From contig CAYQCE010000007.1 of the NCBI GenBank assembly GCA_964415885.1, positions 1 to 64,000 on the forward strand: 64,000 nucleotides of DNA, given 5' to 3'. A model generated the notes under the pieces. That model saw nothing but the letters and a program-made list of their open reading frames with translations, was not told where the DNA came from and did not search any database. Source of the DNA: CAYQCE01 sp964415885 (lineage in GTDB: Bacteria > Zixibacteria > MSB-5A5 > JAABVY01 > JAHJOQ01). Below, in pieces: positions 43,284 to 52,683 of the stretch (position 1 is its first letter; every line of letters starts with the position of its first letter). Made by a program: the position numbers and the translations under genes.

Positions 43284-44447
43284 ATGACAGATACCCCGAT
43301 TCCATTCTACAGAACTCCGATCTCACGAAAGCAGATTGCCGCCGTAGTGAGGACTCTCAAGAGCGGCTGGCTCACAACCGGTGCGGTCTGCCATGAACTC
43401 GAACGTCGCCTCGCAGAGTATCTTGGGGTCAAGCATGCAGTCGGTGTGAACTCATGCACGGCGGGTCTTCACCTTGCGTTACTTGCGACTGGAACAGGGG
43501 AAGGGGATGAGGTCATCACGACTCCGTTTACTTTCATAGCCTCGGTCGAGACGATCGTGCATGCAGGCGCGACACCGGTATTTGCGGACATCGACTTCAA
43601 TACATTCAACATCGATCCGGGAGAGATCGAGAAGAAGATCACAAAGAAGACCAGGGCGATCATGCCTGTTCATGTTGCCGGATTACCATGCGAGATGGAC
43701 TCTATCCGTGAACTTGCCAATAAGCACAATCTGGTGATAATTCACGACGCGGCTCATGCCATAGGATCGGAGTACAAGGGCACGAAGATAGGCGCGATTC
43801 CCGACATCAGCTCTTTCAGCTTCTACGCCACGAAGAACATCACGACCGGGGAAGGCGGATTGATAACCACGGATCGTGACGAATGGGCGGATGAACTGCG
43901 CGTACTTCGGTTGCACGGTATGGACAAGCACGCGTGGAAGCGGTATCAGAATTCCGGCAGTTGGTATTACGAGGTCAAACGCCTCGGCTACAAATACAAT
44001 CTGGCGGATTTGAACGCAAGCATCGGTCTCGCGCAACTCGATGTTTTCGACAAACTGCAGGATGCACGGCGCAGAGCCGCGCAATGGTATGATACCGCAC
44101 TTTCGCGAATTGACGAGGTTTTGCTGCCGCCAAGACATGAGCACTCGATACATGCGTGGCATCTATACATGATACGTCTTCGCAACGAATCTCTCTCGAT
44201 TTCACGCAACGAGATAATAGAGCAACTGCGCGACGCAGGTGTCGGGACGAGCGTTCACTTTATCCCCGCATTCAAACATCCGTATTACAGGGACAACTTC
44301 GATCTCGACGAAAGCGAGTACCCTGAGGCAAATCGCCTCTACGAGTGCATATTGACGCTCCCGTTCTTCCCGGGAATCAAGAAGTGGGAGACGACGGAAG
44401 TCGTTGAGCGTCTGGGGAAGATAATCTCGAAGCACAAAAGAAAATGA
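43284..44447 (+). CDS. DegT-type sugar aminotransferase (PseC/PglE-like)
   Basis: The 387-residue PLP enzyme has GVNSCTAGLHLALLA, HDAAHAIGSEYKG and the PLP lysine at about 184 in FYATKNITTGEGG. This sequence type usually makes UDP-4-amino sugars. The PglF-like dehydratase downstream would supply the 4-keto substrate, so a 4-amino or N-acetylbacillosamine-like sugar is plausible. The 3' end overlaps the sugar transferase start (ATGA). Confidence 0.88.
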   Translation: MTDTPIPFYRTPISRKQIAAVVRTLKSGWLTTGAVCHELERRLAEYLGVKHAVGVNSCTAGLHLALLATGTGEGDEVITTPFTFIASVETIVHAGATPVFADIDFNTFNIDPGEIEKKITKKTRAIMPVHVAGLPCEMDSIRELANKHNLVIIHDAAHAIGSEYKGTKIGAIPDISSFSFYATKNITTGEGGLITTDRDEWADELRVLRLHGMDKHAWKRYQNSGSWYYEVKRLGYKYNLADLNASIGLAQLDVFDKLQDARRRAAQWYDTALSRIDEVLLPPRHEHSIHAWHLYMIRLRNESLSISRNEIIEQLRDAGVGTSVHFIPAFKHPYYRDNFDLDESEYPEANRLYECILTLPFFPGIKKWETTEVVERLGKIISKHKRK

Positions 44448-45031
44448 GACGCCTCTTCGACATAATCTTTTCGCTCGCCATTTTGGTCCTGACTTCTCCA
44501 CTTCTGCTCGTTATCGCAATAGCCGTTAAGATATCCTCAAAAGGCCCGGTGTTCTTTGTGCAGACGCGCATCGGCAAGAACAGGGTCCCGTTTGCAATAT
44601 GCAAATTCCGTTCCATGCGAGTCAGTAAAAAGGACGATCTCAAGCTCACGACCGCATGTGATGAGCGCATTACGGGTGTCGGAAGGGTAATAAGAGCGCT
44701 CAAACTGGACGAACTTCCGCAGTTCCTGAATGTACTCAAGGGTGATATGGCTGTCGTCGGGTATCGGCCCGAGGTGCCGAGATATGTCGAGAGGTATGAG
44801 CCGTGGATGTACGAGCTCTTCGAATATAAGCCGGGACTGACCGATCCGGCATCTATCGAGTACCGTAATGAGCCGGATATCCTCGCGAAAGCCGAGGATC
44901 CGGAGAAGCGGTATGTCGAGGATATCATGCCTGAGAAGTTGCAGCTCAGCCTCGACTATCTGCGAAATCGCACTATGATTAGCGATCTTGGGGTCATACT
45001 CCGGACAGCCCGGCTCGTTATCGGTGGGTAG
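44444..45031 (+). CDS. Initiating phosphoglycosyltransferase (PglC-like)
   Basis: The 195-residue protein is a small bacterial sugar transferase with one N-terminal membrane hairpin (IIFSLAILVLTSPLLLVIAIAV), the FKFRSM-type motif (CKFRSMRVS) and the catalytic LDELPQFLNVLKGDMAVVG. It transfers a phospho-sugar to undecaprenyl phosphate, starting repeat-unit assembly. It lacks the long N-terminal bundle of WbaP, as PglC does. The acceptor sugar is probably that of the neighbouring PglF/aminotransferase pair. Confidence 0.9.
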   Translation: MRRLFDIIFSLAILVLTSPLLLVIAIAVKISSKGPVFFVQTRIGKNRVPFAICKFRSMRVSKKDDLKLTTACDERITGVGRVIRALKLDELPQFLNVLKGDMAVVGYRPEVPRYVERYEPWMYELFEYKPGLTDPASIEYRNEPDILAKAEDPEKRYVEDIMPEKLQLSLDYLRNRTMISDLGVILRTARLVIGG

Positions 45032-45076
45032 GGTTATGATGTTGCGTTGTGTAAACAACTGGTTTATCTTCTGAGC

Positions 45077-47377
45077 ATGTTTGGCAAATCGGACAACAGG
45101 TTTCCCGGATGGGTGATTCTTCTGGCGCTGGATTTCCTGGTGCTGCAGGTCTCGTTTTTTCTGGTCTACTGGCTCCGCTACGGTGCGGATATTTTACCGA
45201 ATGAGATCGTGGACGTTTCACCGGATCTCACGTCGTATATCGTGCCGGATTTGATCGTCACCGCCTGCTGGCTGGTGATCTTCGGGGTGTTCCGTTTTTA
45301 CAGACGAGGTCCGATCAAATGGCTGTTTGAGGAAGTCACGCGAGTGATTTCCGCCACCAGTCTCGGAATGCTTGCGCTCGTTGCGCTCCTCGTCGATTTC
45401 ACCGATCCTCTCGCGGAGTTCAAATACTCGCTGTTCATCTACTGGGGCGTAATACTAACCGGACTGATTCTGAACAGGATGTACTATTTCCGCTATATCC
45501 AGTCCGGCAGCAAACTATCGGAGAGCGAGTATAACAGGATGATCACGACCCAGAAGCGCGTCTTCCTGATCTTCCTCGATCTCGCGGCGATAGTGGCTGC
45601 GTATGTAGGCGCTTTCCTGCTCCGCTTCGGGGGCAGCATACCGCGCACTGAGATGAGTCTGATGACCAACACCGTGTTCGTTGTGATGATCGTGCGCTTC
45701 GCGATGTTCGCCTATTTCAAAGTTTACACAGGGCTCTATCGTTATGCATCGATCAATGATCTGCTACAGATTATAAAGGCTGTCACGGCCGGTTCGGTGG
45801 TCCTGCTGATACCTGTATACTTTTTCAATATTCCCCTGTTTCCGAGATCCATCTTCATTTTAGAGTGGCTTCTGCTCGTTTTCTTTGCGGGTGCGCTCAG
45901 ATTCGGCCTGCGCGCCGCTCGAGAGGTCGTGCCCGGCATTTTGAGACCCGGCAGGCGACTTCTGATTGTCGGAGCCGGTGATGCGGGTGAGATGATAGCT
46001 CGTGAAATCAAGAGCTCCCCGGAGCTGCCGTACCAGCCAGTCGGATTCGTCGATGATGACTCGACGAAGAAGGGCATGCGTATCCATGGCATCCCGGTTC
46101 TCGGGGATACGAATGACATCCAGCGACTGGTGGAGAAGAACCGAATATCACAGATCATAATAGCTATTCCATCGGCTTCGAGTCAGGACATGCGCGCGAT
46201 TGTGCAGAAGTGTCGAAATGCGAAAGTCGATTTCAAGACGATACCGCCCTTGAAGGATATTCTTGACGGCAAGGTATCTCTTAAACAGGTCCGCGATATC
46301 GAGGTTGATGACCTTCTCGGACGCGAACAAGTTACGCTCGATGAGGGTGTGATCCGGAACTTCATTACCGGTCGACGCGTACTCGTGACCGGTGCAGCCG
46401 GATCGATAGGGTCCGAAATCTGCCGACAGACATGTCGTTTCAATCCCGAGGCGCTCCTGATGCTCGATCGCGCGGAGAACAACCTGTACCGTCTCGAGAT
46501 TGAACTGAATTCGAACTTTCTACCGGGCAGTCGTTCGATCGTCATAGCGGATATCAACGACGATGCGAAGATCGATCATGTTTTCAGCGAATTCCGGCCC
46601 GATGTCGTGTTTCACGCTGCAGCCTACAAGCAGGTGCCGATGATGGAGTTTTTCCCTGAGGAGGCGATCAAGAACAACGTGGTCGGAACACGAAAGGTTG
46701 CCGAGGCTGCGAGGCGTCACAACACCTCGGCTTTTGTAATGATCTCAACCGACAAAGCGGTAAGGCCGACATCAGTGATGGGCGCATCCAAGCGGATTGC
46801 AGAGATGCTGATCTCGGAGATATCGAAGGGGAGCACGACAAAATTCGTGACCGTGAGATTTGGAAATGTCCTCGGATCGGACGGCTCGGTCGTGGAGCTG
46901 TTCACTCGCCAAATTGAACGCGGCGGACCGGTTACGGTGACCGACCCGAGAGTCACGAGATATTTCATGACGATACGCGAGGCCACACTGCTCGTAATGA
47001 TGGCCGGATCAATCGGTACGAACGGGCAGTTGATGGTTCTCAAGATGGGTGAGCAGGTTAATATCGTCGACCTCGCGAAGGATATGATCACGCTCGCCGG
47101 GCTCACGCCGAATGAGGACATCATGATTGAATTCGTGGGACTGCGACCCGGAGAAAAACTTTTCGAGGAGCTCTTTATCGAAGAGGAAGGAATGCTGCTG
47201 TCGGCGCATCCGAAGATCACTATCGCGAGAACGGTTGAGTCTGAGAGCGCTAATCTCTTCGCGGATATCGAGCATCTCCAGGGGCTCGCGAGCCAGATTC
47301 GGCGCATTGAAATAGTCGATAAGATCAAAGAGCTCGTACCTTCATACACCCCAACCGGACAGATTCTCAAAAGCTGA
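45077..47377 (+). CDS. PglF/WbpM-type UDP-sugar 4,6-dehydratase with doubled membrane region
   Basis: With an ATG start at 45077 the protein is 766 residues. Two four-helix bundles occupy residues ~10-145 and ~155-285 and look alike: LVYWLRYG and AFLLRFGG after their first helices, then FRFYRRG and VYTGLYRYAS. A CoA-binding-like Rossmann part follows (GAGDAGEMIAREI, ~297), then the catalytic SDR domain (GAAGSIGSE, ~437) with STDKAVRPTSVMGASKR, where Met replaces the usual Tyr as in WbpM/PglF. Usual relatives have one bundle. No ribosome site precedes the ATG; TTGCGT-17 bp-TATCTT ends 6 bases before it. Confidence 0.85.
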   Translation: MFGKSDNRFPGWVILLALDFLVLQVSFFLVYWLRYGADILPNEIVDVSPDLTSYIVPDLIVTACWLVIFGVFRFYRRGPIKWLFEEVTRVISATSLGMLALVALLVDFTDPLAEFKYSLFIYWGVILTGLILNRMYYFRYIQSGSKLSESEYNRMITTQKRVFLIFLDLAAIVAAYVGAFLLRFGGSIPRTEMSLMTNTVFVVMIVRFAMFAYFKVYTGLYRYASINDLLQIIKAVTAGSVVLLIPVYFFNIPLFPRSIFILEWLLLVFFAGALRFGLRAAREVVPGILRPGRRLLIVGAGDAGEMIAREIKSSPELPYQPVGFVDDDSTKKGMRIHGIPVLGDTNDIQRLVEKNRISQIIIAIPSASSQDMRAIVQKCRNAKVDFKTIPPLKDILDGKVSLKQVRDIEVDDLLGREQVTLDEGVIRNFITGRRVLVTGAAGSIGSEICRQTCRFNPEALLMLDRAENNLYRLEIELNSNFLPGSRSIVIADINDDAKIDHVFSEFRPDVVFHAAAYKQVPMMEFFPEEAIKNNVVGTRKVAEAARRHNTSAFVMISTDKAVRPTSVMGASKRIAEMLISEISKGSTTKFVTVRFGNVLGSDGSVVELFTRQIERGGPVTVTDPRVTRYFMTIREATLLVMMAGSIGTNGQLMVLKMGEQVNIVDLAKDMITLAGLTPNEDIMIEFVGLRPGEKLFEELFIEEEGMLLSAHPKITIARTVESESANLFADIEHLQGLASQIRRIEIVDKIKELVPSYTPTGQILKS

Positions 47378-47396
47378 AATGGACTGAGGAGTTGAT

Positions 47397-48668
47397 ATGC
47401 TTGACGCGAAGTTCATCCGTGAAAATGTCGGCCTGGTCAAGGAAGCCGTCAAGAACAAGAACGAGAAGGCGGATATAGATGAGTTCCTGTGTCTCGATGA
47501 TCGCCGCAAGGAGATCACAACCGAGTCGCAGACGCTGAAAGAGAAGCGCAACAAGGTCTCGGATGAGATCGCTAAGATCAAGAAGTCTGGCGGCGATGCA
47601 TCGTCAACTATCGCGGAGATGCGCGAGGTTTCCAAAAAGATATCCGACATGGATGAGGAACTGAGAGCAGTCGAGCAGAAGCAGAGGGATGTGTTGCTCT
47701 GGATTCCGAATATCCCGCATGAGTCAGTCCCGGTCGGACCGGATGAGAGCTTCAATGTCGATGTCCGGTCGTGGGGAGAGAAACCGTCCTTCGCTTTTAC
47801 TCCCGCTCCACACTGGGAGCTTGGGGAAAAGCTACGGCTGTTCGATCTCGCGAGCGCTTCGAAGATTGCCGGATCCGGTTTTCTTCTCTTCACGGGTCCT
47901 GGAGCGAAGCTGGAACGGGCTCTCATTAACTTCATGATCGATATGCACTGCGAAAAGCACGGCTTCACTGAAGTGTCGCCGCCGTTTACATCGTCGGAAG
48001 AGGCGATGATGGGTACCGGCCAGATCCCAAAGCTGCGTGAGGACATGTACAAGGTTGAGGAGACGAATCTCTATCTCATTCCGACCGCGGAGGTGCCGGT
48101 CACGAACATTCATCGTGATACAATACTCGATGAAGAGGACCTGCCGAAGAAATACGTTGCATATACTCCGTGCTTTCGCAAAGAGGCGGGGGCGCACGGC
48201 AAGGACACGCGCGGTCTGATTCGCGTGCATCAGTTCGATAAGGTGGAGATGGTCGTGACGTGCCGTGCCGATAAATCGTGGGACATGCTCGAAGAGTTGA
48301 CGAAATACGCGGAGGCTGTTCTTCAGGCCCTGGAGCTGCCGTACCGCGTTCGGGCACTTGCCACCGGTGACCTTTCTTTTGCGGCGTCGAAATGCTATGA
48401 TCTCGAAGTCTGGTCGGCGGGAGTCGACAAGTGGCTCGAGGTATCGTCGTGCTCGAACTACACCGACTTCCAGGCAAGGCGCTGCTCCATCAGATATCGC
48501 GACAAAGACGGCAAAAAGGCGCAATATGTCCATACTCTGAACGGTTCCGGTTTGGCGTTGCCACGGACTGTTATTGCGCTCCTCGAGAATAATCAGACGG
48601 AGAAGGGAACGGTCAGAATTCCGAAGGCTCTCCAACCGTATCTTGGGGGCCTTGAAGAGATCGCCTGA
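47397..48668 (+). CDS. serS: Seryl-tRNA synthetase
   Basis: The 423-residue class II enzyme has an N-terminal coiled-coil arm (about 30-105), motif 2 FRKEAGAHGKDTRG, and motif 3 NGSGLALPRTVIALLEN. Its length and order match bacterial SerS. A GAGGAG site precedes the ATG. The stop overlaps the sensor kinase start by one base, coupling an essential gene to the regulator pair. Confidence 0.97.
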   Translation: MLDAKFIRENVGLVKEAVKNKNEKADIDEFLCLDDRRKEITTESQTLKEKRNKVSDEIAKIKKSGGDASSTIAEMREVSKKISDMDEELRAVEQKQRDVLLWIPNIPHESVPVGPDESFNVDVRSWGEKPSFAFTPAPHWELGEKLRLFDLASASKIAGSGFLLFTGPGAKLERALINFMIDMHCEKHGFTEVSPPFTSSEEAMMGTGQIPKLREDMYKVEETNLYLIPTAEVPVTNIHRDTILDEEDLPKKYVAYTPCFRKEAGAHGKDTRGLIRVHQFDKVEMVVTCRADKSWDMLEELTKYAEAVLQALELPYRVRALATGDLSFAASKCYDLEVWSAGVDKWLEVSSCSNYTDFQARRCSIRYRDKDGKKAQYVHTLNGSGLALPRTVIALLENNQTEKGTVRIPKALQPYLGGLEEIA

Positions 48669-49921
48669 TGAGATTCTACCTCGCAAGAAAGCTACCACCG
48701 GGCTATGCCGCAGTACCGCTCGGATTCAAGCTCCTGATGCTTTTCGGGGCGCTGCTCATAGCGGTCGTGTTCATTTATTACACACAGGATGTGGTGAGCC
48801 AGCTAAAGGACAAGACGCGCCGCGATGTACGTCTATATGTCAAGCTCTACCAGGTTGCGCTCTCCGACCAGACATCCGGCGTTGCGACGAGCCTCATCTT
48901 CGAAGAAGTGATCAGCTCCGTGTCATTTCCGATTATCTTTGCTGATTCGAGTATGATCCCGCAATACTGGAAGGAGCTGGATGGTATTCCGGATGGTATG
49001 GCGACCGATGTCTCCCCCGAGGTGCTCAATGCCGTGGTGGATCGTCTGAGCCAGTTTGCCGCAAGGGGAAACTCCGTCGAGATTGTATCCAACGAGCGGC
49101 TATTCTATCACATGTTTTATGGCGATCCGAAACTGGTCAGGCAGTTGCAGCTTATGCCGTTCGTCGAGGTTGGTGTCATCGCGGTGTTCATCCTCGTTGG
49201 GTTTGTGGGCTTCCGAAACATCAAGCGCGCAGAGCAGCGGAATATCTGGGTCGGTATGGCAAAGGAGACAGCGCATCAGCTCGGTACGCCGCTATCCAGT
49301 CTGCTTGGCTGGCTGGAGCTTTTGGAGATCAAGCTGCCGGATGACAGGAATTCGAGTGAGGATTTGTCCGGCCGGGAGATACTGTCGAGGATGGAAGCGG
49401 ATGTCCATCGGCTCGAGAGAATCGCGAACAGATTCTCGCTTATTGGATCGACACCCACTCTCGAGACGATTGATGTTGAGGATGTACTCTCGGATGTTGT
49501 CGAGTATTTCTGCAGGCGTCTTCCGCACCAGGGCAGGGGCTTGTGTGTTGATTTCGATAGAAGTGAACCGAAACTGGTGAAGGTCAACCGTGAGCTTTTG
49601 AGCTGGGTTATCGAGAACATCGTGAAGAATGCTCTCGAAGCCTGCGATTCCAAGAGCGGTGTGATCGAGATCCGATCGTCTCTGTCGAAGGATTCGAAAA
49701 CTGTCATTGTAGAGATCGAGGATAACGGCAAGGGCATGACCGCCTCTGAAATGAAGAAAGTCTTCAATCCGGGCTTTACGACGAAAAAACGGGGCTGGGG
49801 GCTCGGGCTGACTTTGTCGCGGCGCATTGTCATGGAACATCACGATGGCGAGATATTTGTAAAAGAGAGTGAACCGGGCGTGGGAACAACGTTCAGGATC
49901 GAGTTACCGGCGCATGGATGA
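48668..49921 (+). CDS. porY: Membrane sensor histidine kinase, PorY-like
   Basis: The 417-residue protein has two membrane helices (LLMLFGALLIAVVFIYY at ~20; VEVGVIAVFILVGFVGF at ~165) that enclose a periplasmic sensor region. The cytoplasmic kinase follows with phospho-acceptor His203 in MAKETAHQLGTPLSS, the N box and G boxes (GKGMT, WGLGLTLSR). The helix preceding His matches kinases of Bacteroidota that pair with PorX. The next gene is PorX-like, 28 bases away. PorY is the cognate kinase of PorX in Porphyromonas and controls type IX secretion there; the match here is by architecture. Confidence 0.75.
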   Translation: MRFYLARKLPPGYAAVPLGFKLLMLFGALLIAVVFIYYTQDVVSQLKDKTRRDVRLYVKLYQVALSDQTSGVATSLIFEEVISSVSFPIIFADSSMIPQYWKELDGIPDGMATDVSPEVLNAVVDRLSQFAARGNSVEIVSNERLFYHMFYGDPKLVRQLQLMPFVEVGVIAVFILVGFVGFRNIKRAEQRNIWVGMAKETAHQLGTPLSSLLGWLELLEIKLPDDRNSSEDLSGREILSRMEADVHRLERIANRFSLIGSTPTLETIDVEDVLSDVVEYFCRRLPHQGRGLCVDFDRSEPKLVKVNRELLSWVIENIVKNALEACDSKSGVIEIRSSLSKDSKTVIVEIEDNGKGMTASEMKKVFNPGFTTKKRGWGLGLTLSRRIVMEHHDGEIFVKESEPGVGTTFRIELPAHG

Positions 49922-49949
49922 CATTTGAAATGGATTGTTGAGGTTCTAA

Positions 49950-51518
49950 ATGGCGCAAGCACAGGATAGCCGACGCATACTCTGGGTAGACGATGAGATA
50001 GAGCAGCTTCAGGCACACATAATTTTCCTCCGAGAGAAGGGATTCGATGTCACTCCGGTGTCGTCCGGTGACGATGCTGTCCAGGAGGTGCAGGGCAAAC
50101 CTTTCGATCTGGTGCTGCTCGATGAAATGATGCCGGGGAAGGACGGACTCACGACACTCGAGGAGATCAAGGATCTGCGGCCGAATCTGCCCGTAGTAAT
50201 GGTGACCAAGAGTGAAGAGGAAGACCTGATGGAACGGGCTATCGGCCGGAAGATTTCTGACTATCTGACCAAGCCGGTGAACCCGTCACAGATTCTGCTG
50301 GTGATTAAAAGACTTTTAGACACGAAGAGGATTCGCGACGATCATATCACCCGCGACTACGTGCAGGCATTCAACCGAATGAATCAGAGGCTGTTCAGTC
50401 CGATGGACTGGTCGGACTGGGTTGACTGTTATCGTCAGTTGGCGACATGGGAGGTGGAGCTTTCGGAGATGAGAAGCACGGAGTTGACCCAGACTCACGC
50501 CGGCCAAAAGAAGGAATGGAACGCCGAGTTCTCAAAATACATCGAGAAGAACTACGCTGAATGGGTCAGGTCGGAAGATAGGCCGCCGTTATCCCCTGAC
50601 GTTGTGAAGAAGTTCGTTGTGCCGCATCTCAAGAAGAACATTCGGACATTTTTCATAGTCATCGATTGTATGCGCCTCGATCAGTGGATGACCGTGCAGC
50701 CGATAATCGAAGAGTATTTTGATGTCGATCTCGACTACTATATGTCGATTCTCCCGACAGCCACGCCTTTCGCTCGGAACGCGATCTTCCTCGGAGACTT
50801 CCCCGACAAAATGTTTGAGTTGTATCCCGATTTGTGGCGGCGATCTGCAGACGAATCCTCTCTCAACAAAGACGAGTCCGATCTCATGAAAATGCAGCTC
50901 GATCGCGAGAGAGTGAAACTCGACAATGAACCGATGTATGCGAAAATTTTGGACGCTTCCGACGGTGCCGCACTCGCCAGAAGGCTGTCGACATTCCAGC
51001 ATACTCCGCTCGTTTCGATGGTATTCAATTTCGTAGACATGCTCGTACACGGACGCTCCGAGTCCGAAATCCTGAAGGAACTCGCACCGAACGAACAGGC
51101 CTTTCGATCTGTCATGCGGTCCTGGTTCGAGCACTCGTCCCTTCTGGAGATACTCCGGTATCTGTCCACTATCGACTGCAGGGTGGTCATTACAACCGAT
51201 CATGGAGCGGTGATTGCGGGTCGATCAACGCTCGTTAAGGGCAAACGAGAGGCGTCGACGAATCTCAGATACAAGTACGGCGACAACCTCGCGTGCAATA
51301 CGAAGGAAGTCGTGCTCGTGAAGAACCCGGAGATGTACCGGCTCCCGCGATTCAGTATATCGACCACTTACATTTTCGCTCGCGAGGATTTCTATTTCGT
51401 ATATCCGACACAGTACCATCATTACGAGTCGAAGTACGCGGACACATTCCAGCACGGCGGGATTTCGCTGGACGAGATGATCCTGCCGGTTGCAACACTC
51501 AGACCAAAGAGAACCTGA
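49950..51518 (+). CDS. porX: PorX-like response regulator with PglZ/alkaline-phosphatase-like domain
   Basis: The 522-residue protein has a receiver domain (1-125) with Asp14/15-type acidic pocket (WVDDEIEQ), phospho-acceptor Asp58 (LDEMMPGKDG) and Lys in LTKPVNP. A helical linker with DWSDWVDCYRQLATWE follows, then a PglZ-type alkaline-phosphatase-superfamily domain (about 220-522): FIVIDCMRLDQW, LPTATPFARN (nucleophile Thr270 or Thr272), ITTDHG and FQHGGISLDEM. This is the layout of PorX, which dimerises on phosphorylation and hydrolyses signalling oligonucleotides. The GAGG site before the ATG is clear. Confidence 0.85.
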   Translation: MAQAQDSRRILWVDDEIEQLQAHIIFLREKGFDVTPVSSGDDAVQEVQGKPFDLVLLDEMMPGKDGLTTLEEIKDLRPNLPVVMVTKSEEEDLMERAIGRKISDYLTKPVNPSQILLVIKRLLDTKRIRDDHITRDYVQAFNRMNQRLFSPMDWSDWVDCYRQLATWEVELSEMRSTELTQTHAGQKKEWNAEFSKYIEKNYAEWVRSEDRPPLSPDVVKKFVVPHLKKNIRTFFIVIDCMRLDQWMTVQPIIEEYFDVDLDYYMSILPTATPFARNAIFLGDFPDKMFELYPDLWRRSADESSLNKDESDLMKMQLDRERVKLDNEPMYAKILDASDGAALARRLSTFQHTPLVSMVFNFVDMLVHGRSESEILKELAPNEQAFRSVMRSWFEHSSLLEILRYLSTIDCRVVITTDHGAVIAGRSTLVKGKREASTNLRYKYGDNLACNTKEVVLVKNPEMYRLPRFSISTTYIFAREDFYFVYPTQYHHYESKYADTFQHGGISLDEMILPVATLRPKRT

Positions 51519-51519
51519 T

Positions 51520-51972
51520 ATGCAAACAATAACCACGAGAAGCGAAGAAGAGACGATCCGATTTGGAGCCCAGATAGGGCAAAGTTTCAAGCAGGGGGCG
51601 GTCGTCGCACTCGTTGGCCCCCTCGGCGCAGGGAAGACCACGATGATTCGAGGCATGTGCCGGGGAATGGGTTTCGGCGATGAAGTTACGTCTCCGACGT
51701 TCAATCTCATGAATATCTACCACGGCGGTTTGAAGATTCATCACTTCGATCTCTATCGACTCGGAGAGAAGACCGAACTCGACGATCTCGGATACGAGGA
51801 GTACTTCTACCCGGAGAAAGGTGTGACGTTGATCGAATGGGCGGAACGAGCGGAGGATTATCTCCCGGACACAGCGCTTGTCATAGAAATGGAGATGGTG
51901 AGCGAAAACGAGAGGCGAATAACTCTCGCTCCGGCAGAATCTTACGACCTGAGCAATAAACACTTTGATTGA
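51520..51972 (+). CDS. tsaE: TsaE, tRNA t6A biosynthesis ATPase
   Basis: The 150-residue protein has the P-loop GPLGAGKTTMIRG and the TsaE motifs SPTFNLMNIY, HHFDLYRL and LIEWAER. It drives the TsaB-TsaD-TsaE complex that makes N6-threonylcarbamoyl-adenosine on tRNAs that read ANN codons. It starts one base after the PorX stop; its own 3' end carries the tsaB promoter. Confidence 0.95.
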   Translation: MQTITTRSEEETIRFGAQIGQSFKQGAVVALVGPLGAGKTTMIRGMCRGMGFGDEVTSPTFNLMNIYHGGLKIHHFDLYRLGEKTELDDLGYEEYFYPEKGVTLIEWAERAEDYLPDTALVIEMEMVSENERRITLAPAESYDLSNKHFD

Positions 51973-51997
51973 CTCTGATAGGGTGTTTTCATATATT
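51969..51997 (+). promoter_or_regulatory. tsaB promoter, probably leaderless transcript
   Basis: TTGACT-17 bp-TATATT overlaps the tsaE stop. The -10 box ends only five bases before the GTG start of tsaB. Confidence 0.65.
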
Positions 51998-52002
51998 TCA
52001 GC

Positions 52003-52683
52003 GTGAATATTGTATCACTGGATACGTCCACCCGTCAGCTCGGCGTGGGCGTTTTAGGTTCGAATGGAGAGCTTGCATCCGGCAGATTCGATGACGGCGG
52101 GCACTCGTCGCCGCTGTTCAGCAGGATCGAACAGGTTCTGCAAGAGGCGAGTCTAACAAAAGAAGTTGTCGGATTGCTGGCGATTGTGAGTGGTCCGGGG
52201 TCATTCACCGGACTCAGGATAGGTATGTCGGGTCTGATTGGCTGGGCCGAGGCTGCCCGGCTGCCTCTACAGCCTGTCGACTCATTCATGGCAATGAGAG
52301 CATCGATTCCGGAGAGCGCTTTCCCGACTTTGATCACGATCCACAGCCGTGCGGAGGAGTTCTATTACCAGATTGCTGAATCGCGCGAGAGCTACTCGGA
52401 GCCGTTCGTGGGACCGGTCGAAGTAGCGCAACAGGAAGTTGATGCCGAGATGACCGTCGCTGGTCCGGGTGCCGACCGATTCATGAGGCTTATCGGTACA
52501 GATAAAAGCTTCTCGCGTTGCGATCCTGATCTCGAAGCGTGTAACATGATTTCTGTTTGCCGAGAGGCAAAAACAATGTATGATTGTGACGGCAGTCTTG
52601 CGGATAGTCGGCGAGCCGAGCCCTACTATATGACACTTTCACAGGCTCAACTCAATTTTGAGAATCGTGAAAGGAGAATTTGA
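52003..52683 (+). CDS. tsaB: TsaB, tRNA t6A biosynthesis scaffold protein
   Basis: The 226-residue actin-fold protein has LDTSTRQLGVGV at the start and the SGPGSFTGLRIGMS motif near residue 63. It pairs with TsaD, which is not in this window. It starts with GTG. The 3' end overlaps rimI. Confidence 0.95.
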   Translation: MNIVSLDTSTRQLGVGVLGSNGELASGRFDDGGHSSPLFSRIEQVLQEASLTKEVVGLLAIVSGPGSFTGLRIGMSGLIGWAEAARLPLQPVDSFMAMRASIPESAFPTLITIHSRAEEFYYQIAESRESYSEPFVGPVEVAQQEVDAEMTVAGPGADRFMRLIGTDKSFSRCDPDLEACNMISVCREAKTMYDCDGSLADSRRAEPYYMTLSQAQLNFENRERRI

